From contig CAUTWO010000008.1 in NCBI GenBank assembly GCA_963542545.1, positions 1 through 45,501 on the forward strand: a stretch of 45,501 bases of DNA. Reading direction: 5' to 3'. Shown here piece by piece: positions 1 through 6,822 of this stretch. The position numbers and the translations under genes were made by a program. Under the pieces are notes generated by a model that was given only the letters and a program-made list of their open reading frames with translations, was not told where the DNA came from and ran no database searches. Source of the stretch: CALISC01 sp963542545 (GTDB lineage: Bacteria; Bacillota_I; Bacilli_A; Acholeplasmatales; Acholeplasmataceae). Positions within the stretch are counted from its first letter, which is position 1. Every line of letters starts with the position of its first letter.

Positions 1-1152
1 CACGTTAACATTGGTACAATCGGCCACGTTGACCACGGTAAAACTACGCTAACCGCAGCTATCACTTATGTGCTTGGTGAACGCGGACTTGCGCAAAAAC
101 TAGACTACAATCAAATTGACAAAGCACCAGAGGAAAAAGAACGCGGTATTACTATCAACACTTCACACGTTGAGTATGAAACTGCCAAACGCCACTACGC
201 ACACGTTGACTGCCCAGGCCACGCCGACTACGTTAAAAATATGATCACTGGTGCTGCCCAAATGGACGGTGGTATCTTAGTAGTGTCAGCCGCAGACGGT
301 GCGATGCCACAAACTCGCGAACACATCCTGCTTGCTCGCCAAGTTGGTGTGCCAAGACTAGTAGTTTTCTTAAACAAAGCAGACTTAGTTGGCGACCCTG
401 AACTAATGGACCTTGTGGAAATGGAAGTTCGCGAACTTCTAAATGAATACGAATTCCCTGGAGACGAAATTCCTTTTGTTAAAGGTTCAGCACTTCAAGC
501 TCTTCAAGGCGACCAAAAATACATGGACAAAATCATGGAACTAATGGACAACATCGATGCGTACATCCAAGAACCAGTTCGCCAAACTGACCTGCCTTTC
601 TTAATGCCAGTTGAAGACGTACTTACTATTACTGGACGTGGTACTGTTGCTACAGGTCGTGTGGAACGTGGTACTTTAAAACTTGGTGAAGAAGTTGAAA
701 TCGTCGGAATCCGTGAAACTAAAAAAGCCGTGGTAACTGGTATTGAAATGTTTAGAAAACTACTAGATTCTGCTCAAGCCGGCGACAACATCGGTGCACT
801 TCTTCGTGGTATTGACCGCAAAGAAATCGTACGTGGACAAGTATTGGCAAAACCAGGTTCAGTTAAACCTCACACTAAATTTGAAGCACAAGTCTACGTA
901 CTTTCAAAAGAAGAAGGTGGACGCCACACTCCTTTCATGACTAACTACCGTCCACAATTTTACTTCCGTACAACTGACGTTACAGGTATAATTTCCCTTG
1001 CTGAAGGCGTGGAACTTGTAATGCCTGGTGACAACACAACAATTACTGTTGAGTTAATTCACCCAATCGCGCTTGAACAAGGAACTAAGTTCTCAATACG
1101 CGAAGGTGGACACACAGTTGGTGCGGGTTCTGTAACTAAAATTATTGCTTAG
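1..1152 (+). CDS. tuf: Translation elongation factor EF-Tu (5' end outside window)
   Basis: GTPase that delivers aminoacyl-tRNA to the ribosome A site in the cytoplasm. The frame is open from base 1, so the first 10 or so residues lie outside the window and 383 are present; the whole protein would be about 394, the usual length. The G1 P-loop GHVDHGKTT is at visible residues 8-16, followed by the G3 motif DCPGHADY and the G4 motif NKAD (many bacteria have NKCD, but this position varies). Domains 2 and 3 follow, with TGRGTVATGRVERG and the conserved C-terminal GGHTVGAGSVTKI. Codon use is more C/G-rich than in neighbouring genes, as expected for a highly expressed gene. A strong intrinsic terminator follows 18 bases after the stop. 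Identification is certain. Confidence 0.99.
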   Translation, partial: HVNIGTIGHVDHGKTTLTAAITYVLGERGLAQKLDYNQIDKAPEEKERGITINTSHVEYETAKRHYAHVDCPGHADYVKNMITGAAQMDGGILVVSAADGAMPQTREHILLARQVGVPRLVVFLNKADLVGDPELMDLVEMEVRELLNEYEFPGDEIPFVKGSALQALQGDQKYMDKIMELMDNIDAYIQEPVRQTDLPFLMPVEDVLTITGRGTVATGRVERGTLKLGEEVEIVGIRETKKAVVTGIEMFRKLLDSAQAGDNIGALLRGIDRKEIVRGQVLAKPGSVKPHTKFEAQVYVLSKEEGGRHTPFMTNYRPQFYFRTTDVTGIISLAEGVELVMPGDNTTITVELIHPIALEQGTKFSIREGGHTVGAGSVTKIIA

Positions 1153-1169
1153 TTAAGAATTCAAAATCA

Positions 1170-1199
1170 AAAAAGCCTAACATTTGTTAGGCTTTTTTT
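1170..1199. terminator. Bidirectional intrinsic terminator after tuf
   Basis: A 12-bp perfect stem (AAAAAGCCTAAC paired with GTTAGGCTTTTT, loop ATTT) is followed by a T run. Flanking A and T tracts make it work on both strands, so it can end tuf and also the converging pgk-xre-tpiA transcript. Confidence 0.93.
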
Positions 1200-1208
1200 A
1201 ATGTTTTA

Positions 1209-1437
1209 TTTTGTGATTTCTTTTGCGAATCAAAAAATTATTGATGCTTTTGGATAGATAATAATGAATGTTTTATTTTGTTTTTAAATGATGATGCGTT
1301 AAATAAAAGTTTTGTATTTTGTTTTAACAAAGCGATTATATAACTATTAAGAAATTTTTAGATAGTGTGATTATTTGTATGATTTGAATTTTTTAATAAG
1401 TGTCTAAATGATAATTTCTTTTGTGATTTCTTTTGCG
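1209..1437 (+). repeat. 19-bp direct repeat in AT-rich tuf/tpiA spacer
   Basis: TTTTGTGATTTCTTTTGCG occurs twice, at 1209-1227 and 1419-1437, 210 bases apart. A shorter 14-base repeat, ATGTTTTATTTTGT, lies at 1201 and 1268. The stretch 1200-1441 holds no plausible gene and is very AT-rich. The repeats could be debris of a duplication or simply low-complexity drift. Confidence 0.6.
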
Positions 1438-1441
1438 TTTG

Positions 1442-2191
1442 CTACCTTGCAGCATCAACCATTTTTAGAAATTTACTTGCGTCAAGTGATGCTCCACCAA
1501 TTAAAGCACCATCAATGTCAGAAGTTAAAAGAATGTCTTTAATATTTTCTGGTTTAACAGAACCACCGTAAAGAATTCTGATCTCAGCAGCCACTTCTTT
1601 GCCGTAGAGTTTTTCAATAACTTCGCGAATTCCCTTAATTGTTTGATTTGCAACTTCAGAAGTAGCAGTTTCGCCAGTTCCAATTGCCCAAATAGGCTCA
1701 TACGCGATAACCACCCTTTTTGCATCATTTGCACTAACTTCTGAAAATGCTGATTTAATTTGATTTGCTAAAAAGTCATAAACTTCGTTTTTTTGCCTTA
1801 CTAAAAGGTTTTCACCAACACAAACAACAGGAGTTAAATTACTTGTCAGTACTTTTTTTAACTTCAAATTAACATCTAGGTCACTTTCTTTAAAATACTC
1901 TCTGCGTTCGCTGTGGCCAATTAAAACATACTCAAAGCCAAGTGGTTCAACCATTTTTAAAGAAAGTTCACCAGTATACGCGCCTTCATCTAAATGATGA
2001 ATATTTTGCACACCAATTCTTAAATTACCTTGTCTTTTAACTAAACAGCGAGCATATAGACTTGGGGCAAATACCACAGTTTCAACTTCAGTTCTTTCAG
2101 GTAATTTATCTGCAACTTGGTAAATAAACTCAAGTGCCTCTGCTCTGGTTTTATACATTTTCCAGTTACCAGCAATTATTTTTCTTCGCAT
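1442..2191 (-). CDS. tpiA: Triosephosphate isomerase
   Basis: Interconverts dihydroxyacetone phosphate and glyceraldehyde 3-phosphate in glycolysis. The TIM-barrel signatures are clear: the N-terminal GNWKMYKT with the substrate-binding Lys (residue 11), the electrophilic His in LIGHSERREYF, the catalytic Glu in AYEPIWAIGTG, and the phosphate-binding YGGSVKP and ALIGGASL near the C-terminus. The start is placed at MRRKIIAGNWK rather than 12 codons upstream, because AAAGGA lies about 10 bases before this ATG and family members begin here. That gives 249 residues, the normal length. It is the last gene of the minus-strand operon pgk-xre-tpiA, 16 bases after the regulator's stop. Confidence 0.98.
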   Translation of the reverse strand: MRRKIIAGNWKMYKTRAEALEFIYQVADKLPERTEVETVVFAPSLYARCLVKRQGNLRIGVQNIHHLDEGAYTGELSLKMVEPLGFEYVLIGHSERREYFKESDLDVNLKLKKVLTSNLTPVVCVGENLLVRQKNEVYDFLANQIKSAFSEVSANDAKRVVIAYEPIWAIGTGETATSEVANQTIKGIREVIEKLYGKEVAAEIRILYGGSVKPENIKDILLTSDIDGALIGGASLDASKFLKMVDAAR

Positions 2192-2207
2192 TTTAAAAAG
2201 TCCTTTT

Positions 2208-2759
2208 CTATCTTGGGGTTTTAACAAGTAAAACCTTGCATGGCCTTGAGTATTTATTTCTCAAGTAGTTTTCTTTAATGTTGGGAAAGTAAAAAGTTTC
2301 AAAACGTTCAACTAAAGTAACTTCTTCGTTTTGAAAAATTTCAACTCTGCCTTCCAAGACATAACCGAAAGTTTCGCCAACCTGTGGTTTTTGAATTTCG
2401 GTTTGTCCGTTTGGCTGAATTTCAATAATTTCTACTTTGAAACTAGAGTTAGTAGGTAGTAGTGGAAACTTAGCGTACAGTAAGTTCTCATCAACTTCTT
2501 CGCTTTCTGCAAGTTTTGCGGTTGAAAAAACTTCAACTAAACTTTCTTCTTTAGTTTGTTCAGTAGTTCCAAAAAAATCTTGAAAGTTTGTGCCTAGCCT
2601 TTCTAAAATTTTTTCTAAAGATTCAAGTGATGGAGATGTACGGTTATTTTCAATTTGGGAAATATAACCTTTTGTAACTCCAATATCGTTTGCCAGTTCC
2701 TTAGTAGTTAAATTAGCCTTGACTCTTAGATAATGAATTTTTTGTCCTAAATTAATCAC
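2208..2759 (-). CDS. XRE-family regulator with C-terminal cupin domain
   Basis: A 183-residue DNA-binding regulator. Residues 5-60 form a Cro/C1-type helix-turn-helix (LTTKELANDIGVTKGYISQIENNRTSPSL region). Residues 110-180 look like a small cupin barrel (GQTEIQKPQVGETFGYVLEGRVEIF followed by a further strand ending FYFPNIKENYLRN), the layout of HTH-cupin sensors that bind a small ligand. The cupin lacks the full His-rich metal-binding pattern, so the ligand is unknown. It lies between pgk (4-base gap) and tpiA (16-base gap), so it is cotranscribed with glycolytic genes. Regulation of its own operon is a reasonable inference but no operator was identified. Confidence 0.85.
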   Translation of the reverse strand: MINLGQKIHYLRVKANLTTKELANDIGVTKGYISQIENNRTSPSLESLEKILERLGTNFQDFFGTTEQTKEESLVEVFSTAKLAESEEVDENLLYAKFPLLPTNSSFKVEIIEIQPNGQTEIQKPQVGETFGYVLEGRVEIFQNEEVTLVERFETFYFPNIKENYLRNKYSRPCKVLLVKTPR

Positions 2760-2763
2760 GATT

Positions 2764-3954
2764 TTACTTATCTAAAATGCACTCAATTCCAGGCAGAGTT
2801 TTACCTTCAAAAAATTCAAGTGAAGCCCCACCACCAGTTGAAACGTGTGTGAATTTTTCAATCATGTTTGCTTTGGCAATAGCAGCAGCAGAGTCTCCAC
2901 CACCAACAACTGTCATCGCGCCTTCTCTGGCAGCGATATACTCAGCGATTTTGTAAGTACCATTAGAAAACACAGGAAGTTCAAAAACACCAAGTGGACC
3001 GTTCCAAATCACAGTGTTTGCTTTATCTATATATTGTTTAAATAGTTTAAGGGTTTCAACACCGCAGTCTAAACCTTCTTCGTCTTCAGGAATATCCATA
3101 ACTGAACGTAGGTTAACTTCGGTATCGTTTGAAAACTCTTTACCTGTATAAACATCACGACCAACGATAAGTTTGCCTTGACCACGTTTAAGTAAATCCA
3201 GCGCTAAATCTGTTTTGTCAGGTTCACAAATGCTTTTGCCAATTTTTCCGCCTTGAGCCTTCGCGAAAGTATAAACCATACCGCCAGCGACCAATACATA
3301 GTCGCAAATCTTAAGCAAATTATTAATAACTTCAATTTTGTCAGAAACTTTCGCACCACCAATGATTGCCACAAGTGGTCTTTTTGGATTTTGAATTGCA
3401 GCAGAAAGATACTTAATTTCTTTTTCCATCAAAAACCCACAAACACAAGGCAGGTGGTTTGCAATACCTACATTAGAAGCCTGTGCTCGGTGGCACACAC
3501 CAAAAGCATCATTTACAAAAATTTCACCAAGTCCGGCCCAGTATTTGCCAAGTTCTGGTGAGTTTTTTGACTCTGCTTTGTTGTCAAGATCTGCAAAACG
3601 AGTGTTTTCAAGCACGATAACTTCGCCTGGCTTTAATTGGCTAACTGCATCTTCTACAGCCTTACCACGGTAGTCTGCGACAAACTTAACAGGTTTTCCA
3701 AGTAATTCAGATAATCTACGAGCAACTGGTTCTAAAGATTTGCCTTGCATATCTTTTTCTTCTTTAACACGCCCAAGGTGTGAAAGTAAAATTAACTTAG
3801 CACCGTGTTCAAGTAAATAAGAAATTGTTGGAAGTGCCTGAACGATACGGTTATCATCAGTGATTTCTCCATTTTTAAGTGGTACGTTGAAATCAACTCT
3901 TAAAATTGTTTTTTTGTTTTGAAAATCAACATCTAAAATTGTTTTTTTGTTCAT
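2764..3954 (-). CDS. pgk: Phosphoglycerate kinase
   Basis: Transfers phosphate from 1,3-bisphosphoglycerate to ADP in glycolysis; cytoplasmic. Its 396 residues are the full family length. The N-terminal substrate domain has RVDFNVPLK and LLSHLGRVKEE, then ENTRF, NDAFGVCHRAQAS and the hinge GGAKVSDKI. The nucleotide domain has WNGPLGVFE and the C-terminal VVGGGDSAAAI and STGGGASLEF. AGAGAGG lies upstream as ribosome-binding site, and an extended -10 promoter sits about 30 bases before the start. It is the first gene of pgk-xre-tpiA; the gapA that often precedes pgk in firmicutes is not here. Confidence 0.98.
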   Translation of the reverse strand: MNKKTILDVDFQNKKTILRVDFNVPLKNGEITDDNRIVQALPTISYLLEHGAKLILLSHLGRVKEEKDMQGKSLEPVARRLSELLGKPVKFVADYRGKAVEDAVSQLKPGEVIVLENTRFADLDNKAESKNSPELGKYWAGLGEIFVNDAFGVCHRAQASNVGIANHLPCVCGFLMEKEIKYLSAAIQNPKRPLVAIIGGAKVSDKIEVINNLLKICDYVLVAGGMVYTFAKAQGGKIGKSICEPDKTDLALDLLKRGQGKLIVGRDVYTGKEFSNDTEVNLRSVMDIPEDEEGLDCGVETLKLFKQYIDKANTVIWNGPLGVFELPVFSNGTYKIAEYIAAREGAMTVVGGGDSAAAIAKANMIEKFTHVSTGGGASLEFFEGKTLPGIECILDK

Positions 3955-3980
3955 TTGTTAAAACCTCTCTAAACAAATCA

Positions 3981-4009
3981 ATTATAACATTTAAAGCAGT
4001 GTATTTAAA
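3981..4009 (-). promoter_or_regulatory. Promoter of the pgk operon (extended -10)
   Basis: On the minus strand, TGTTATAAT at 3989-3981 is a perfect extended -10. It is preceded at 17-bp spacing by TTTAAA (4009-4004), a weak -35. Predicted transcription begins close to 3975, leaving a leader of about 20 bases before pgk. The rest of the divergent spacer up to 4206 is AT-rich with no gene. Confidence 0.65.
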
Positions 4010-4206
4010 TGATTATTTTTAAAATTTGTTTAACTTGCAAAGAGTAAACACTCAGTCTAACAACTAAACATTTTTATTTAACAATCCTAATACACAAAAT
4101 GTAATTTTCAAAAAACTAATGCTTTTTTATAATTTTTATGTGCAATTTGCGCATTTTTTTTGAAAAACTAATTTTTTAACTAAATTAAATAAAGTAAAAT
4201 AAAGAC

Positions 4207-5448
4207 ATGTTTTTAAACAATAGAAAACTAAAATTAAAGACTAAATTAGAAAATGAAAAAGCCGTCTTTTACAAAAGACAACTTTACTATTGCAGAATGC
4301 TTTGTTCTAAAACCTTGAGTGAATTTAGTGAACTGACTAAATTACCGATTTCAACAATTTCTTGCTATGAGAGAAACAAGTCATCACTTACTCAAAAAAG
4401 CATTAAAAAAATAGAGACACTGTTTGTCTCTGACAAAATATCTATCTATAACTTTAATCTGTTTGAAGACAAAATAGATGAGTTAATCAATTCTTTAGTT
4501 AAAGTCAAAAAATTAGAAAAAAGTTTAGCAGACCCTAAAGACCATGACATTTTAAACAACACTATTTTTAACAGTTTTTATTATTTGAGTAACTTAAACT
4601 TGACCGATGCGCTTTTGATTTTAAGCAAAGGTGACTACACTAAACCTGACTTTTCCCCAAAGTACTACGAGGTTTATCAACTGATTTCGGCGCTGACAAT
4701 GTTTATCTCTGGAAACGTTAAAGATTGTTCAATAGTTCTTGAAAATAGAGTAGCAACCGCAGAAGACAAGCGAGTTGAAGCAATGTTTATGCTTTTGAAA
4801 GTTTTGACTAAGTTTTGTGAGAAAAAGCATATTCACGCAAACGAAATTGATGATTTAGAAGTTTATTTTTCAGCACTAAATTCACCAATTTTAACTGGGA
4901 TTTTAGATTCAGTTAGACTAATTAAAAATCTAAAATTTCAAGACAAAGCAAATTTTGAAAACAATATTAAAAACATTTTAAAATGTAAATTTAGCAACAA
5001 CAAAATAGTTGGTGCTTTCTTTGGTTTGTATGCACAAATTTATCATAGTGTGTTTATTCCAGACTTGTTTTTTAAAAGTTATATAAAGTTTGAAAACAGA
5101 CTAGTAAGGCTGTTTTTTGAAACTATCTACTATATTCATGAACGAAAGATTGAGGCTATATCTCACAATATAAATGAATTTCTAAAACATAAAATTCCCG
5201 ATAACTTTTTAATTTCTAAACTGATGCAATTTGCTCAGAAACTGCTTTTATATCAAGATGCACCTGATATTTTTATTAAGTATTTATTGGAATTTTTAGA
5301 CACGGAACTCAGTGGAGTTTACAAAACTTTCTTTATTTTGCTGGCTTGTAATTACTATAAAAATATCAAGGGCGGAAACATAATTCTAAAACTAATTAAA
5401 CTAAACAATAAACTAACCAAAATCTTACCCCAAGCCGAATATTTCTAA
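4207..5448 (+). CDS. HTH regulator with long helical-repeat C-terminus (RNPP/Rgg-like layout)
   Basis: A 413-residue protein I do not recognise as a named gene. Residues 25-75 fit a Cro/C1-type helix-turn-helix (CRMLCSKTLSEFSELTKL then ISTISCYERNKSSLTQKS). Residues 90-410 are almost entirely alpha-helical with leucine-rich, roughly 35-residue periodicity, as in TPR-type peptide-binding regulators (RNPP, Rgg). It is longer than typical Rgg proteins (about 280-300). No Shine-Dalgarno is evident before the ATG, and an AT-rich -10-like TAAAAT lies only 6 bases upstream, so the message may be nearly leaderless. No short peptide gene was found next to it. A large inverted repeat starts 4 bases after its stop. 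Confidence 0.6.
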   Translation: MFLNNRKLKLKTKLENEKAVFYKRQLYYCRMLCSKTLSEFSELTKLPISTISCYERNKSSLTQKSIKKIETLFVSDKISIYNFNLFEDKIDELINSLVKVKKLEKSLADPKDHDILNNTIFNSFYYLSNLNLTDALLILSKGDYTKPDFSPKYYEVYQLISALTMFISGNVKDCSIVLENRVATAEDKRVEAMFMLLKVLTKFCEKKHIHANEIDDLEVYFSALNSPILTGILDSVRLIKNLKFQDKANFENNIKNILKCKFSNNKIVGAFFGLYAQIYHSVFIPDLFFKSYIKFENRLVRLFFETIYYIHERKIEAISHNINEFLKHKIPDNFLISKLMQFAQKLLLYQDAPDIFIKYLLEFLDTELSGVYKTFFILLACNYYKNIKGGNIILKLIKLNNKLTKILPQAEYF

Positions 5449-5451
5449 GTT

Positions 5452-5476
5452 CTTGTTATATAATGTATATAACGAG
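5452..5476. promoter_or_regulatory. 25-bp inverted repeat before cysS (possible operator/promoter)
   Basis: CTTGTTATATA and TATATAACGAG flank a 3-base centre; ten of eleven positions pair. A -10-like TATAAT (5459-5464) lies inside it, without a convincing -35. It sits between the regulator's stop and the GGAG ribosome-binding site of cysS, so a repressor bound here could control the long cysS-suf operon. It is not a terminator, as no T run follows. Confidence 0.5.
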
Positions 5477-5491
5477 CGACGGAGAAAATAT

Positions 5492-6805
5492 TTGAAATTA
5501 TATAATTTTTTAACCAAAAAAATAGATAATTTTAATCCAGAAGCAGGCAAAAAAATCTGCATTTATGTATGCGGCCCAACAGTTTACTCATACATTCATG
5601 TTGGAAATGCTCGTCCTGTTATTTTTTTTGATGCAGTTGTTCGTTATTTAAGATATCGTGGACATCAAGTCTTTTATGTTTCTAATATCACCGATGTTGA
5701 CGATAAAATCATTAACAAGGCGATTTTAGAAAATGTTAGTGAACGAGAAATTGCACACAGATACAGCCAAGAGTATTTAAAAAATCTAGCAGATTTGAAC
5801 TGCGAGTTTCCAGATACCATTCCTTACGCCACTAAATACATTGACCACATAATTGAATTTATTCAATCTTTAATTTCTAAAAATCTAGCCTACGAAAAAA
5901 ATGGAAATGTTTATTTCAGAGTTAACTCAATTAAAACTTACGGTGCGATTTCTCATCAAAATACCAGAGACTTAGAAGTGGGTGCCAGAGTTTCTGTAAA
6001 CCAAGATAAAGAAGATCCGCTTGACTTCTTACTTTGGAAAAAAACAGAAGAAGGTGTTAAATTCAAATCACCTTTTAGTGATGGTAGACCAGGTTGGCAC
6101 ACAGAGTGTGCTGTGATGAATAAAGAGTTATTTCAAGATACTCTTTTAATTCACGGTGGCGGTTCTGACTTGAAGTTTCCACACCACGAAAACGAGCGTG
6201 CTCAGTTTCTTGGCGAAACTGGACATGAACTAAGTAAATATTATATGCATGTCGGTAGAGTTAATGTTGACAATCAAAAAATGTCTAAGTCGCTTGGGAA
6301 TGTAATCAATGTAAACGAAATCATAGAAAATAGCCAAACAAACGGATTTAGACTTTTAATACTTTCTCATAACTTTGAAAGCCCAATTAACTTTTCAAGA
6401 GAACTACTTCAAGAAAACCAAGCAGTATTTACTAAACTACAGCGTAAATTAAGAATACTTGCTTTTAATCACCGCGTTGCTGGTTTTGAGTTTAAGGAAT
6501 TTGACAAAGAAGTTTTGGATAACTTCGCAAAATGTATGGAAGATGGCTTTTTAACTCCACTTGCTTTAAGTGATTTACAACAAGTCATAAAAAAACTAAG
6601 TATTAATGAAACCAGTTCAACTAACGCTGCAATAATTCACTCTGTTTACAAAGTTTTAGAAATTTTAGGTTTTAAAATCAAACTACCTGAGTTTACAGAC
6701 TCAGAGTTTGAATTATATAAAACCTGGCAACAAGCCCGTTTAGACAGAGACTTTAAAAAAGCAGATGAACTTAGAGTGAGTCTAACTGAAAAAGAACTAA
6801 TTTAA
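5492..6805 (+). CDS. cysS: Cysteinyl-tRNA synthetase
   Basis: Charges tRNA-Cys with cysteine; class I synthetase, cytoplasmic. It has the Zn-binding CGPTVYSYIHVGNARP with the HIGH-like IHVGN, the GWHTECAVM Zn ligands, HHENERAQ, and the KMSKS loop as KMSKSLGN. The start is a TTG reading MKLYNFLTKK, chosen because GGAG (5481-5484) is 7 bases upstream and the family starts at this point. An upstream ATG in frame would add 13 unrelated residues. The resulting 437 residues are slightly short for the family because of a compact C-terminal tRNA-binding region. First gene of the cysS-ATPase-rlmB-sigH-suf operon. No T-box leader is present. Confidence 0.96.
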   Translation: MKLYNFLTKKIDNFNPEAGKKICIYVCGPTVYSYIHVGNARPVIFFDAVVRYLRYRGHQVFYVSNITDVDDKIINKAILENVSEREIAHRYSQEYLKNLADLNCEFPDTIPYATKYIDHIIEFIQSLISKNLAYEKNGNVYFRVNSIKTYGAISHQNTRDLEVGARVSVNQDKEDPLDFLLWKKTEEGVKFKSPFSDGRPGWHTECAVMNKELFQDTLLIHGGGSDLKFPHHENERAQFLGETGHELSKYYMHVGRVNVDNQKMSKSLGNVINVNEIIENSQTNGFRLLILSHNFESPINFSRELLQENQAVFTKLQRKLRILAFNHRVAGFEFKEFDKEVLDNFAKCMEDGFLTPLALSDLQQVIKKLSINETSSTNAAIIHSVYKVLEILGFKIKLPEFTDSEFELYKTWQQARLDRDFKKADELRVSLTEKELI

Positions 6806-6822
6806 CTAACTGAGAGGAAACT

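Noticed and set aside
5449..5491. T-box leader before cysS, and likewise before trpS, tyrS, asnS and serS
   Set aside because: The spacers are far too short and lack the T-box sequence AGGGTGGNACCGCG.
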